Assembly: GCF_025787225.1 (NCBI RefSeq)
Contig: NZ_CP090958.1
Span: 1,641,856 to 1,705,855 of the forward strand
Direction: 5' to 3'
Origin: Saxibacter everestensis
GTDB lineage: Bacteria; Actinomycetota; Actinomycetes; Actinomycetales; Brevibacteriaceae
DNA length: 64,000 nt
The notes under the pieces are model-generated. The model saw nothing but the letters and a program-made list of their open reading frames with translations. It had not been told where the DNA came from and did not search any database. Shown here piece by piece: positions 17,621 through 28,400 of the stretch. The translations under genes and the position numbers were made by a program. How positions within the stretch are numbered: position 1 is the stretch's first letter; each line of letters begins with the position of its first letter.

Positions 17621-18903
17621 GCCGCCTCCACGATCGCCGTGACGCCCTGGCCGCCAGCCGCGCAGACTGAGATCAGCCCGCGTCGCTTTCCTGTTTGCCG
17701 CAGCAGCTTTGCCAGCGAGGCCACGATTCGTCCGCCGGTTGCCGCGAAAGGGTGTCCCGCGGCAAGCGACGACCCGTTGACGTTGAGCTTGCTGCGGTCG
17801 ATCGGGCCGAGCGCCTTGTCCAGACCGAGTCGGGTTGAGCAGAATTCCTCGCTCTCCCAGGCGGCAAGTGAGGCAAGCACGGTGCCCGCGAATGCCTCAT
17901 GGATTTCGAAGAAGTCGAAGTCGGCAAAGCTGAGCTTGTTGCGGGCCAGGAGCCGCGGCACTGCAAACGCCGGGGCCATCAGCAAGCCGTCCTTTCCATG
18001 CACGAAGTCAACGGCCGCCGCCTCGGAATCGACGAAGTGAGCCAGGATCGGCAGCCCATTCCTGGTGGCCCACTCTTCCGAGCCGAGCAATACCGTCGAA
18101 GCGCCATCTGAGAGCGGGGTGGAATTACCGGCAGTCATGGTGGCAGGGGTGGACAGCCCTGTGCCGAAAACCGGCTGAAGCTTCGCGAGCTTCTCGATGC
18201 TGGTGTCGGCGCGCAGGTTGGCGTCCCTGGCCAGACCGAGGTACGGCGTCACCAGGTCGTCGAAGAACCCGGCATCGTAGGCCGCGGCCAGATTGTGGTG
18301 ACTTGCCGCGGCAAGCTCGTCCTGCGCTGCCCGGCTGATTCCCCACTCGGCAGTCGTGATCGCCTGGTGCTCTCCCATCGAGAGCCCGGTGCGTGGCTCG
18401 GCAGTGTTCGGTGCGGATGGCGCGAGGTGCTGTGGGCGGAGTGCCGAGAGTGCGCCGAGCTTGTCCTTTGTGGATCGGGCGCGGGAAAGTTTGAGCAGCA
18501 CTGCACGCAGGCCTTCGCTAACGGCGATCGGCGCGTCCGAGGCGGAGTCCACACCGCCAGCGATTCCCGATTCGATCTGCCCGAGTTTGATCTTGTTAGC
18601 CAGGCCGGCGACGGTTTCCAGACCGGTTGCGCAGGCCTGCTGCAGGTCATAGGCGGGAGTCTCCGCCGAGAGCGCGGAACCCAGCACCGCCTCTCGGGTC
18701 AGATTGAAGTCACGGGAGTGCTTGAGCACAGCGCCCGCGGCGACTTCCCCAATCCGCTGGCCCTGCAGGCCGTAGCGGGCGACCAGGCCGTCGATGGCAG
18801 CCGTGAGCAGGTCCTGGTTGCTCGCCTCTGCGTAGTGCTTCCCTGCCCTGGCGAACGGCGTGCGGTTACCGCCGACGATGACGGCGCGCGTCTCGCTGCT
18901 CAT
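17617..18903 (-). CDS. fadA2: acetyl-CoA C-acyltransferase (thiolase), FadA2/FadI type
   Basis: A 428-residue thiolase that cleaves or forms 3-oxoacyl-CoA. The nucleophile is Cys91 in DLQQACATGLE. The active-site NVNGSSLAAGHPFAATGGR segment and the second Cys in CAAGGQG near the C-terminus are intact. It is the first gene of the operon that includes fabG4 and htdX. It is divergent from a TetR regulator across an 11-bp inverted repeat. Confidence 0.92.
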   Translation of the reverse strand: MSSETRAVIVGGNRTPFARAGKHYAEASNQDLLTAAIDGLVARYGLQGQRIGEVAAGAVLKHSRDFNLTREAVLGSALSAETPAYDLQQACATGLETVAGLANKIKLGQIESGIAGGVDSASDAPIAVSEGLRAVLLKLSRARSTKDKLGALSALRPQHLAPSAPNTAEPRTGLSMGEHQAITTAEWGISRAAQDELAAASHHNLAAAYDAGFFDDLVTPYLGLARDANLRADTSIEKLAKLQPVFGTGLSTPATMTAGNSTPLSDGASTVLLGSEEWATRNGLPILAHFVDSEAAAVDFVHGKDGLLMAPAFAVPRLLARNKLSFADFDFFEIHEAFAGTVLASLAAWESEEFCSTRLGLDKALGPIDRSKLNVNGSSLAAGHPFAATGGRIVASLAKLLRQTGKRRGLISVCAAGGQGVTAIVEAA

Positions 18904-18959
18904 GTGTTCTCCCTGAAATGGTTGACGTGTCAGAAATGCCCAGTCGTGCTAGTACTCAC

Positions 18960-18986
18960 TACCGAGAGTACCTGATACTCTCGGTA
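18960..18986. promoter_or_regulatory. perfect inverted repeat in the fadA2-tetR divergent promoter (TetR operator candidate)
   Basis: TACCGAGAGTA at 18960-18970, a 5-bp spacer, then its exact complement TACTCTCGGTA at 18976-18986. It lies two bases before the tetR start and about 57 bp before fadA2, so one bound dimer could repress both directions. TetR-family operators are typically dyads of this size. Confidence 0.75.
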
Positions 18987-18988
18987 CC

Positions 18989-19717
18989 GTGAACCCAGTT
19001 CCCGAAACGCCCGATCCGACTGGCTGGCCCTCCGCTGCAGGCGCTCCGGAGGCTGCCGCCACTGAGCCGGCCGTCGGCGCCGAGCCCGAGCCGCTGGACG
19101 GCCGAGCCTCCCGCTGGGAAACGCACCGGGAAGCCCGCCGCAGCGAGCTGATAACAGCCGTGCGCAAGGCGGTGCATCGGCACGGTGCCGGGGTCTCGAT
19201 GGACGACATCGCGGCACAGACCAATACCGCCAAGTCGGTGTACTACCGCTATTTCGGTGACAAGGCAGGCCTGCAGCGAGCAGTCGGCGAATTCGTGATC
19301 AACCAGATGCAGCAGGCACTGGAGGCCGCCGCCGAGTCGGCACATTCCCCACGGGAGAGCCTGCAGGCAATGGTGTCCGTGTACCTTGCGATGACCGAGT
19401 CATCACCCGCCGTCTATGCCTTCTCCACCCAGACGGCGAGCGGCGGGTCTCCGAACAGCCTCAATCACTTCTTCGCTGCCGTGACAGCGATGGTTGCCCG
19501 GCCGATCAGGGAACAGTTCGGCACCGGCGAGGCGGCCGAGCGGCTCGCCGACATCTGGGCGGCAGGGGCAATCGGTCTGGTTCGGGGCAGCGTCGAGTGG
19601 TGGCTCGAACACCGCACAACGCAGAGCGTTCCTGACCGCGAGGCACTAGCGCGTCAGATCACCGAATGGCTATGGTCCGGCGCCACCGGCGCCGACCTGC
19701 CACCCAACCGATACTGA
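18989..19717 (+). CDS. TetR-family transcriptional regulator
   Basis: A 242-residue repressor. Residues ~48-95 form the TetR helix-turn-helix, with SMDDIAAQTNTAKSVYYRYF as the recognition segment. The rest is a helical ligand/dimer domain of the TetR_C type. It likely senses an acyl-CoA and controls both the divergent fadA2-fabG4-htdX operon and the acyl-CoA oxidase gene 34 bp downstream. The GTG at 18989 would give a leaderless or very short-leader mRNA; a later start before the HTH cannot be excluded, since the first ~40 residues are low complexity. Confidence 0.88.
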   Translation: MNPVPETPDPTGWPSAAGAPEAAATEPAVGAEPEPLDGRASRWETHREARRSELITAVRKAVHRHGAGVSMDDIAAQTNTAKSVYYRYFGDKAGLQRAVGEFVINQMQQALEAAAESAHSPRESLQAMVSVYLAMTESSPAVYAFSTQTASGGSPNSLNHFFAAVTAMVARPIREQFGTGEAAERLADIWAAGAIGLVRGSVEWWLEHRTTQSVPDREALARQITEWLWSGATGADLPPNRY

Positions 19718-19751
19718 AACCCGAATCCGGCGAAGACACAAGGAGCCCCCT

Positions 19752-21845
19752 ATGGCGCAGACAACCAGCGCACGGCGTGACGCGACAGCTGCCGCCCCGG
19801 CACCGATAGTGGACATCGACTATCTGCAGAACTACCTGCTCGGTCAGTGGGGATACGCGCGGTCGGCGTCACGGGCCCTTGCCGGTACCGATGAGTTTGC
19901 CGCCATCGAAGGCATCGGCGTGGCTGAACACCGGGCCCGAGTCCTGGAACAGCTCAAAGGCCTCGTCCGGCATAGCGCGGTGCACAGGGCGTTTCCGCAG
20001 GAACTAGGCGGCGACGACGACCACGGCGGCAATATCGCGGGCTTCGAGGAACTGGTGGCCGCCGATCCGAGCCTGCAGATCAAGGCAGGCGTTCAATGGG
20101 GCCTGTTTGGTTCGGCGGTACTGCATCTGGGCACGGAAGAGCATCACAAGAAGTGGCTCCCCGGAATCATGAATCTCGACATCCCGGGTGCATTCGCCAT
20201 GACCGAGACCGGTCACGGTTCTGATGTCGCAAACATTGCCACGACGGCGACGTATCAGCCGGACACCGAAGAGTTCGTCGTGCATACTCCGTTCCGGGCC
20301 GCCTGGAAGGACTACCTCGGAAACGCCGCGCTGCACGGGCGTGCCGCAGTGGTGTTCGCACAGTTGGTCACCAGAGGGGTCAATCACGGCGTGCATGCCT
20401 TCTTCGTTCCGATCAGAGACGAAGCAGGGAACTTCCTGCCCGGGATCTCCGGCGAGGACGACGGGCCAAAAGGCGGGTTGAACGGGGTCGACAACGGTCG
20501 CTTGTGCTTCTCCCGGGTACATATCCCCCGAACGAACCTGCTGGACCGATACGGCGCTGTGGATGCGGAAGGCGGCTACAGCAGCGCCATCGCGAGCCCC
20601 GGGCGTCGCTTCTTCACCATGCTCGGCACCCTGGTGCAGGGCCGGGTTTCGCTGGACGGCGCAGCAGTCGTCGCCAGCAAGCTCGCGCTGAAGATCGCCA
20701 TCGAGTACGGCAGTCAGCGGCGGCAGTTCAATGCCGCAAGCGACACGGACGAGGAGGTGCTGCTGGACTACCAACGTCATCAGCGCAGGCTACTGCCGCG
20801 ACTCGCCACCACCTATGCGACGTCCTTTGCGCATGAGAAGCTGCTGAGCAAGTTCGACCGGGTGTTCTCCGGCGCGGCCGACACCGACGAGGATCGGCAG
20901 GAACTGGAGACACTGGCTGCTGGCTTCAAGGCGCTGTCCACCTGGCATGCTATCGACACGTGTCAGGAGGCACGCGAGGCATGCGGCGGTGCCGGATATC
21001 TGAGCGAGAACCGGATCGTCGGACTCCGCGCCGATCTCGATGTGTACGCGACCTTCGAAGGCGACAACACGGTGCTGCTCCAGCTGGTTGCCAAGCGACT
21101 ACTGTCCGACTACAGCAAAGAGTTCGCCAACATTGATGTCGGCGGGGTGGCCCGGTTCGTCGCGACCCAGACCGCCGAGTTCACGCTCAATCGAAGCGGG
21201 CTGCGAAAGCTCGGCCAGGCATTCGCCGACTCCGGCTCGGCGCGCCGCGCGGCCGGCCAGTTACGCGAGACAGTTACCCAGCGCGAGCTGCTAACCGAGC
21301 GTGTTGACGCAAGGCTTGCCGAAGTAGCAGCCAAGCTTCGACCTGCGGCGAGGATGGATAAGGTGTCGGCGGCTCGGTTGTTCAACGCCAACCAGGACGA
21401 GTTGATCGAGACCGCCCGCGCTCACGTGGAACTGCTTCAGTGGGAGGCGTTCACCGACGCCGTGGACGACATCGATGATCCCGGCACAAAGCAGGTGCTC
21501 GGCTGGCTGCGTGACCTGTTCGGCTTGTCACTTATCGAAAAGCACGCCGCCTGGTACCTAATGAATGGCCGGCTATCGATGCAGCGGGCCCGCACGCTCA
21601 GTGGTTACATCAACCGTCTGCTGGAACGGCTGCGACCCTACGCCCTCGACCTGGTGGACGGCTTTGGCTATAGCCACGCGCACACCCGGGCGGCAATCAA
21701 CTCCGGTGCGGAGGGTCGCCGCCAGGACGAGGCTCGCAGCTACCACCGCTTGCAACGTGCGACGGCCGGCGCTCCGGTGCACGAGAAGACCCTGCTGGCA
21801 CGCAAGAAGCAGGCGAAGCGGGCCGCCAGCTCCCGGCAACGTTAG
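19752..21845 (+). CDS. acyl-CoA dehydrogenase/oxidase (ACOX-like, FadE-type)
   Basis: A 697-residue flavoenzyme performing the first step of fatty-acid beta-oxidation. The order is an N-terminal helical domain, the FAMTETGHGSDVANIATTAT flavin loop, the medium beta domain, then the C-terminal FAD domain with CGGAGYL and TFEGDNTVLLQLVAKRLL. The last ~200 residues match the extra acyl-CoA-oxidase C-terminal domain, so an O2-using oxidase is as likely as a dehydrogenase. RBS AAGGAG precedes the ATG. It sits downstream of tetR as a probable operon, with the thiolase, reductase and hydratase opposite, together covering a beta-oxidation cycle. Confidence 0.88.
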   Translation: MAQTTSARRDATAAAPAPIVDIDYLQNYLLGQWGYARSASRALAGTDEFAAIEGIGVAEHRARVLEQLKGLVRHSAVHRAFPQELGGDDDHGGNIAGFEELVAADPSLQIKAGVQWGLFGSAVLHLGTEEHHKKWLPGIMNLDIPGAFAMTETGHGSDVANIATTATYQPDTEEFVVHTPFRAAWKDYLGNAALHGRAAVVFAQLVTRGVNHGVHAFFVPIRDEAGNFLPGISGEDDGPKGGLNGVDNGRLCFSRVHIPRTNLLDRYGAVDAEGGYSSAIASPGRRFFTMLGTLVQGRVSLDGAAVVASKLALKIAIEYGSQRRQFNAASDTDEEVLLDYQRHQRRLLPRLATTYATSFAHEKLLSKFDRVFSGAADTDEDRQELETLAAGFKALSTWHAIDTCQEAREACGGAGYLSENRIVGLRADLDVYATFEGDNTVLLQLVAKRLLSDYSKEFANIDVGGVARFVATQTAEFTLNRSGLRKLGQAFADSGSARRAAGQLRETVTQRELLTERVDARLAEVAAKLRPAARMDKVSAARLFNANQDELIETARAHVELLQWEAFTDAVDDIDDPGTKQVLGWLRDLFGLSLIEKHAAWYLMNGRLSMQRARTLSGYINRLLERLRPYALDLVDGFGYSHAHTRAAINSGAEGRRQDEARSYHRLQRATAGAPVHEKTLLARKKQAKRAASSRQR

Positions 21846-21867
21846 GCGAGCGGGACGTTCCCCGGCG

Positions 21868-22986
21868 CTAGGCGAAGACGGAGCCGCCGAGAATCGCGCC
21901 GAGCTGGTCAGTTTCAAGCAGGAACCCATCGTGACCGGCCGCCGACCGGATGGTGTGCACGTCGACCGGGTCAGCCCACGCCGCGGCCAGTTCGGCGGAA
22001 AGCGCCGCCGGGTACAGCCGGTCGGAGTCCACCGCGATAACAGTGGCCTGCGCCTCCGTCGACCCCAGCGCCTCGCGGAGTGTTCCGCGGCCACGTCTGA
22101 CGTCGTGACCCATCAGTGCCTGAGTCAACGCGATGTAGGAATTCGCATCGAAGCGGGCGACCAGCTTGCCGGCTTGATGATCCAGGTAGCTTTCGACCTG
22201 GAACCGGGACGGCGCATCAGAACGGGGCGGTTGCTGTGCCTCGTTGCCGAACCGGGCCGACAATTCCGACTCGCAGCGATAGGTGATGTGGGCGATCCGG
22301 CGGGCAAGGCCCAGGCCGGCGTCCGGTGTGCGCCCGGTCTGGTAGTAATCGCCGCCCTGGAACGACGGATCCTGCCGGATGGCGAGCAGCTGTGCCTGGG
22401 CCCAGCCAATCTGCTCCGCCGTGCTGTAGGCCGATGACGCCAGGACCACGACATGGCCGACCCGGGACGGTTCGAGCACCGACCATTCCAGCGCACGCAT
22501 CGCGCCCATCGAACCGCCGACCACGGCGTGCCAGCGCGAAACACCGAGCAGGTCGGCCAGCCGGGTCTCCGCAACAACCGAGTCACGGATGCTGACTTCG
22601 GGAAACCGCGAACCCCAGGGCCGCCCGTCTGCAGCGGTGGAACCAGGACCGGTTGAGCCGTAGCAACCGCCGATCATGTTCGCCGCGACGATGAACCACC
22701 TTGAGGGGTCGATCGCTTTGCCTGGGCCTACCAGGCCGTCCCACCAGCCGGTGGCGGAATCTCGGCTGGTGCCCGTGGCCACATGGGAGTCTGCGGTCAG
22801 AGCGTGCTCGATCAGCACGGCGTTGCTGCCCGCGGAGTTCAGCGTGCCCCAGGTTTCGAAGCCAAGCGTCACGTCGGGCAGGGTGAAGCCGCTCTCGAGC
22901 CGGACATCGCCGACGTCGAGGAATCGCAGCACGCCGTCGGCGACAAGCGGCTCCCGGACCGGCACACCGGTTGCGGCGGAAGCCAT
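21868..22986 (-). CDS. metX: homoserine O-acetyltransferase
   Basis: A 372-residue alpha/beta hydrolase that acetylates homoserine with acetyl-CoA, the first committed step of methionine synthesis in this pathway. The nucleophile elbow GGSMGAMRALEW (Ser159) and the early LGFETWGTLN, NMIGGCYGSTGPGS and DSDRLYPAALSAE segments are typical of MetX. It starts 2 bp after the metY stop, so metY-metX form one operon supplying and consuming O-acetylhomoserine. Succinyl-CoA use cannot be excluded from sequence alone. Confidence 0.93.
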   Translation of the reverse strand: MASAATGVPVREPLVADGVLRFLDVGDVRLESGFTLPDVTLGFETWGTLNSAGSNAVLIEHALTADSHVATGTSRDSATGWWDGLVGPGKAIDPSRWFIVAANMIGGCYGSTGPGSTAADGRPWGSRFPEVSIRDSVVAETRLADLLGVSRWHAVVGGSMGAMRALEWSVLEPSRVGHVVVLASSAYSTAEQIGWAQAQLLAIRQDPSFQGGDYYQTGRTPDAGLGLARRIAHITYRCESELSARFGNEAQQPPRSDAPSRFQVESYLDHQAGKLVARFDANSYIALTQALMGHDVRRGRGTLREALGSTEAQATVIAVDSDRLYPAALSAELAAAWADPVDVHTIRSAAGHDGFLLETDQLGAILGGSVFA

Positions 22987-22988
22987 GG

Positions 22989-24302
22989 CTACCGCTTCGC
23001 TGCCCGGAATCCGGCCTCGAGGTCGGCGAGGATGTCTTCCACGTTCTCGATTCCCACGGCGAGCCGGACGAGTCCCGGCCGGACCCCGGATTTCGCCTGG
23101 TCTTCCGGCGACAGCTGGCTGTGCGTGGTCGATGCGGGGTGGATGACGAGCGATCGCACATCACCGATGTTAGCCACATGCGAATGCAGTTCCAGCGCGT
23201 CGACGAAGCGCTTGCCGGCATCCACGCCACCAACGATGTCGAAGGCCAGCACGGCACCCGTTCCCAGCGGTCCGTACTTCCTGGCGCGTTCGTGCCAGGG
23301 GCTCGATTGCAACCCGGCGAACGCTACCGCCTCGACGCTTTCGTGCTGTTCGAGCCATTCTGCAACCTTTTGGGCGTTAGCGACGTGCCGCTCTATCCGT
23401 AGGCTGAGCGTCTCCAGGCCCTGCGCGATCAGGAACGCGTTGAACGGAGAAACTGCCGGCCCAAGGTCCCGCAAAAGCTGTACCCGAGCCTTGAGGATGT
23501 AGGAAAGATTTGCGCCAAGTGCTCCTCCCTCGCCGAGATCCCGGCCGAACACCAGCCCGTTATAGCTCTCGTCCGGGGTGTTGAATCCCGGGAAGCGGGC
23601 GGCATCCTTCGTGTAGTCGAATTTGCCGGCGTCCACGATGGCGCCGCCGATCGAGGTACCGTGACCGCCAAGATATTTCGTGGCCGAATGCACGACGACG
23701 TCGGCACCCCACTCGATGGGCCGGATCAGATACGGGGTGGCCAGGGTGTTGTCGACGATCAGCGGGACACCGCTGTCGTGGGCGATCGAACTGACCAGCT
23801 CGATATCCAGCACGTCCTGACGAGGGTTGGAGACGACCTCGCCGAAGAATGCCTTGGTGTTCTCCTGGACCGCGTTCCGCCAGTCGTCGGCCGCATCCGG
23901 ATCCGGCACGAAGGTGACGTCGATGCCGAACTTCTTCAGGGTGATGTTCAGCAGATTGTAGGTCCCGCCGTAAAGGCTCGGGCTTGCCACGATATGGTCG
24001 CCGGCCTCGGCCACGTTGAGAATGGCCAGTGTCGTGGCCGCCTGCCCCGAGGACACGAGTAGCGCGCCGACGCCACCCTCCAGGTCGGCGAGGCGCTGCT
24101 CGACGACGTCGTTTGTCGGATTGTTGATCCGGGAGTAGATCGGCCCCAGCTCTTTCAGCGCGAACCGGTCGGCAGCAGACTCGGTACTGTCGAACACGAA
24201 CGACGTCGTCTGATAGATCGGCAGCGCACGAGCGCCGGTGGCGGCATCGGGGGTTTGACCTGCGTGGATCTGGCGTGTTTCGAAGGACCAACCGTTGCTC
24301 AT
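22989..24302 (-). CDS. metY: O-acetylhomoserine sulfhydrylase (aminocarboxypropyltransferase)
   Basis: A 437-residue PLP enzyme of the Cys/Met metabolism family that makes homocysteine from O-acetylhomoserine and sulfide. Motifs: FETRQIHAGQTPD at the start, ALVSSGQAATTLA, and the PLP lysine in VVHSATKYLGGHGTSIGG. The ATG at 24302 with CAGGAG upstream is chosen over the reading from 24386. It is the first gene of metY-metX. Confidence 0.94.
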   Translation of the reverse strand: MSNGWSFETRQIHAGQTPDAATGARALPIYQTTSFVFDSTESAADRFALKELGPIYSRINNPTNDVVEQRLADLEGGVGALLVSSGQAATTLAILNVAEAGDHIVASPSLYGGTYNLLNITLKKFGIDVTFVPDPDAADDWRNAVQENTKAFFGEVVSNPRQDVLDIELVSSIAHDSGVPLIVDNTLATPYLIRPIEWGADVVVHSATKYLGGHGTSIGGAIVDAGKFDYTKDAARFPGFNTPDESYNGLVFGRDLGEGGALGANLSYILKARVQLLRDLGPAVSPFNAFLIAQGLETLSLRIERHVANAQKVAEWLEQHESVEAVAFAGLQSSPWHERARKYGPLGTGAVLAFDIVGGVDAGKRFVDALELHSHVANIGDVRSLVIHPASTTHSQLSPEDQAKSGVRPGLVRLAVGIENVEDILADLEAGFRAAKR

Positions 24303-24371
24303 AGCGCACTCCTGAAGGTATCTGGTGAAAGAGCCTGTTTCATCACCGTAGATAGCCATCGGCTGGTTGGC

Positions 24372-24386
24372 GTGACCAGAAGTCAC
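24372..24386. promoter_or_regulatory. short inverted repeat upstream of metY
   Basis: GTGAC-CAGAA-GTCAC, with perfect 5-bp arms, lies 70-84 bp before the metY start. It could be an operator for a methionine-pathway regulator, but 5-bp arms also arise by chance. Confidence 0.3.
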
Positions 24387-24439
24387 ATAGCGTCATCCGC
24401 CGGATTGACGCGTGCTGGCCCAGGGAGCGGCATCAGCGT

Positions 24440-25219
24440 CTAGATCAGATCGACGATGTCGGCGATCGAATCGACAACGCGGCTTGGCCGGTATGGGAAG
24501 CGGTCAACCTGGTAGGGCCTGGTCGATCCGGTCAGCACAAGCATGGTTCGCAGGCCGGCTTCCATCCCGGAAACGATGTCGGTGTCCATTCGATCGCCGA
24601 TCATCACTGTGGTTTCCGAATGCGCTTCGAGCCGGTTCAGCGCGCTGCGCATCATCAGCGGATTCGGTTTGCCGACAAAGTACGGCTCGACGTTGGTTGC
24701 CTTGGTAATCAGGGCGGCCACGGCACCGGTGGCCGGAAGCGACCCGGCGGGTGAAGGTCCACTCGGGTCGGGGTTCGTGGCAATGAAGCGCGCACCGTTC
24801 TCGATGAACCGTATTGCCTGGGTGATCGCCTCGAAGGAGTACGTACGGGTTTCACCGAGCACAACGTAATCGGGCTCCCGGGCCGTCATGACGTAGCCGA
24901 CCTCGTGCAGCGCCGTGGTCAGGCCGGCCTCGCCGAGCACATAGGCGGTGCCGCCGGTGCGCTGACTGTCCAGGAATTTTGCCGTGGCCAGCGCCGAGGT
25001 CCAGATCGACTCTTCGGGAACCTCCAGCCCGCTGGCCAGCAGCCGGGCGCTGAGGTCACGCGGTGTGTAGATCGAATTGTTCGTGAGCACCAGGAAACGT
25101 TTGCCCGAAGATTGCAGCTTGGCCAGGAACTCGGCCGCGCCCGGTATTGCGTGTTCCTCGTGGACTAGGACGCCATCCATGTCGGTCAACCAGGTTTCTA
25201 CAGGCTTAGATTCGGTCAT
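24440..25219 (-). CDS. HAD-superfamily IIA hydrolase, NagD-like
   Basis: A 259-residue phosphatase. Motif I is [12 protein letters not shown], with nucleophile and acid Asp residues. Motif II is LVLTNNS. The C-terminal [12 protein letters not shown] and [20 protein letters not shown] supply motifs III and IV. The IIA cap lies in between. Relatives dephosphorylate nucleotides, 4-nitrophenyl phosphate or sugar phosphates; the substrate here is unknown. It stands alone between metY and the mutasome. Confidence 0.88.
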   Translation of the reverse strand: MTESKPVETWLTDMDGVLVHEEHAIPGAAEFLAKLQSSGKRFLVLTNNSIYTPRDLSARLLASGLEVPEESIWTSALATAKFLDSQRTGGTAYVLGEAGLTTALHEVGYVMTAREPDYVVLGETRTYSFEAITQAIRFIENGARFIATNPDPSGPSPAGSLPATGAVAALITKATNVEPYFVGKPNPLMMRSALNRLEAHSETTVMIGDRMDTDIVSGMEAGLRTMLVLTGSTRPYQVDRFPYRPSRVVDSIADIVDLI

Positions 25220-25388
25220 GCCTACATTCTGCCGTACCGGCTGGCGGCAACGCCGCGCCCTGCGGTCCGTGTCGGCATCGCACGCCTGTTTCTTTGTGCG
25301 GAGGACGTGCGGCTCCCGTCGGTTAGGGCCGGCATCGCAAGCACGCTTCCGGGCACAGCCGACTTCGGCTTCCGGGCACAGCCGGCGT

Positions 25389-25470
25389 CAGTTAAGCAGC
25401 GGGCACCGCCCCCGGGCACAGAAACCTTCGGTTAAACAGCCGGCCTCGGTTAAGCAGCGGGTTGAACAGC
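25389..25470. repeat. cluster of GGTTAARCAGC-type repeats after dnaE2
   Basis: Variants of GGTTARRCAGC occur at about 25389, 25430, 25448 and 25460, ending 3 bp before the dnaE2 stop. Just beyond them, CTTCCGGGCACAGCCG is also duplicated (about 25346 and 25370). The whole 250-bp spacer to the NagD-like gene consists of such locally duplicated pieces and shows no gene. Confidence 0.7.
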
Positions 25471-25472
25471 CG

Positions 25473-28400
25473 TCACTGAAAGTCGCGGGACCGTACCTTG
25501 CGGGCTATGGGCAGGGTTTCAAGTTTCTCGGCCGTCACACTGACCACGGTGTCCGCGCGTTGAACCCGGCCATGCACCAACATGGCATTGGCCTGCATCG
25601 CGACCTGACGATACCGCGCCCACAAACCGGGACTGCACACCACGTTCACCATCCCCGATTCATCCTCGAGGTTGATGAAGGTAATGCCGGATGCGGTGGC
25701 CGGCCGTTGCCGATGGGTCACCAGGCCACCGACCAGCACCCGTCGCCCATCGGAAACGCTCAGCAGGTCGGCGGTAGAGAGCACACCCCGGGCATCGAGG
25801 AGCTGCCGAAGGTGCCGGGTCGGATAACCCTCGGGAGTTATCCCGGTCGCCCACAGATCGGCTAGCGACGTTTCGAAGTCGGACATCACCGGTAACGCCG
25901 GGGCCGTTGCCAGGCGATGTGTTCCGGGCAGGGTTTCGGCGCTCTCCCCCGCCATTGCCCCGGCGATCCACAGTGCCTCGCGTCGCTGCAAGCCGAGACT
26001 GTCGAAGGCGCCCGCCGTCGCCAGGGCCTCAAGGGATGCCTGGCTGATCGTGACACGGCGGCACAGGTCCGGGATGTCGCGGAACATCCCGTTCCGCTCC
26101 CGCTCGGAATCGATCTCTGCGGCCAGCTCGGCGCCTATCGTGCGCACCGAATCCAGGCCGATCCGAATGGCGTGGCTGTTCACCGGCACATCGGGGTAGC
26201 CATCGGTGCTGGCTACGGGCGTACCGGCCGGAGGATAACCAGCCCCGGGCGTCCCAGCCCCAGCCGTAGGTGCCCCAGCCGCATGCGTGTCAGCCCCGGG
26301 CATACCCGCCCCGGGCGTGCCGACCGCAGGCGTGCCGGCCGCATGCGTACCAGCCGCAGGATGACCAGGAAGTCTTTCCAGGTCGCCCTGCCGTCGACTG
26401 GCATTAATGTCCACGCCACGAATTTCAATGCCGTGCCGCCTCGCATCGGCGACCAGCGATTGTGGCGAGTAAAACCCCATCGGCTGGCTGCGAAGCAAGC
26501 CGACGCAGAATGCGGCGGGAAAATAGAGCTTCATCCACGCGCTTTGGTACACCAGGTTCGCGAAGCTGATCGAGTGACTCTCCGGAAAGCCGAAGTTCGC
26601 GAATGCCTCCATCTTGTCGTAGATCTGTTCGGCGGTCTCGCCGGTAATGCCGCGTTCGGCCATGCCGCTGAAAAATCGTGCGCGCAGCCGTTCCATTCTT
26701 TCGATGGACCTCTTGTTGCCCATCGCACGCCGCAGTTCATCCGCATCCGCGCCGGAAAACCCGGCGACGTCAATGGCCATCTGCATCAGCTGTTCCTGGA
26801 ACAGCGGAACTCCAAGGGTTTTGGTCAATGACTTCTCCAGCAGTGGATGCAGGTAGGTTACCGGTTCCTTGTTCTGCTTGCGGCGGATATAGGGGTGAAC
26901 GCTGCCACCCTGAATCGGCCCGGGGCGGATCAACGCGACTTCAATCGCAAGGTCGTAAAACGTCCTCGGTTGCAGTCGTGGCAGGGTGGCCAGTTGCGCC
27001 CGGCTTTCCACCTGGAAAACGCCTATCGCGTCCGCCCGGCAGAGCATGTCGTAGACCCGGGGGTCATCCGGCGGAATGGTTGCCCGGTCGATCTCCCGGC
27101 CATGGTGCTCGGCAACGAGATCCGTCATCTGATGCAGGGCCGAGAGCATACCCAGCCCCAGCAGATCGAACTTCACCAGCTTCATATCGGCGCAATCGTC
27201 CTTGTCCCACTGCAGGACGGTGCGGCCAGGCATCCGGCCCCATTCCACCGGGCACACCTCCGCCACCGGCCGGTCACAGAGCACCATGCCTCCGGAGTGG
27301 ATGCCGAGATGGCGTGGGAAGTCGAGGATCTGCCCGGCCAGTTTCATCACCGGCCGCGGGATGTCGTGTGCCTGTTCTGCCTCCGAGCTCTGATCGGGCA
27401 TCGACCGCCAGCGGTCGACTTGTTTTGCCCACGCATCCTGCTGGCCCGGATCGTGTCCCAGTGCCTTTGCCATATCCCGGATGGCCGACCGTGGCCGGTA
27501 GCTGATCACATTGGCCACCTGGGCTGCGTACTCGCGACCATAGCGGTTATAGACGTACTGGATGGCTTCTTCACGGCGGCCGGATTCGATGTCCAGGTCG
27601 ATATCCGGATACCCGTCCCGATCCGGCGCGAGAAAGCGATCGAACAGCAGATGGAAGTACACAGCGTCGACTGCGGTGATTCCCAGCACATAACAGACGG
27701 CGGAGTTGGCGGCTGATCCCCTGCCCTGGCAAAAAATATTATTGTCGCGGCAGAACCTGGCGATGTCCCAGACGATCAGAAAGTAGCCCGGAAACCCCAT
27801 CCGGTCGATAGTCGCCAATTCCTGGTCGATCTGCTGCCAGGCGGCATGGGCCTGCGGGGATGATCGCGAGCCGTAGCGTTTTTCGGCGCCTTCGTAGGTC
27901 AGGTGCCGTAACCAGCTGCCCAGTGTGTGACCTTCCGGTACCGGATAGGGCGGCAGGCGCGGCTCGGCCAGGTGCAGCTCGAAGGCGCACTCCCGGGCGA
28001 GGGCCACCGCGGTGGGCACCGCCAACGGAAACCGCTCGAAGATCCTGGCCATCTGGCTCCCGGACCGCAGATGTCGGATACCGGCCGGCGGCATCCATCC
28101 GGCAAGGTCATCCAGGCTCCCCCGGGCCCGCACCGCCGCCAGCGCGGAGGCAAGCGGAGCCTGTTTTCTGGTCGCATAGTGCACAGCATTCGTGGCGACC
28201 ACCGGCAGATGTGCCGCCCGGGCAAGCGCCGCCAGCCGGTCGAGGCGTTCGTCGTCATCCGGGAAGCCATGGTGGGTGAGTTCCACGGCGACATTCTCGT
28301 GACCGAACAGATCAATCAGCTTGCGTAGTTCGGCGTCGCCATTACCCTCGGCAAGCGCTCGATGCAGCGTCCCCTTACGACAACCGGTCAGTACCATCCA

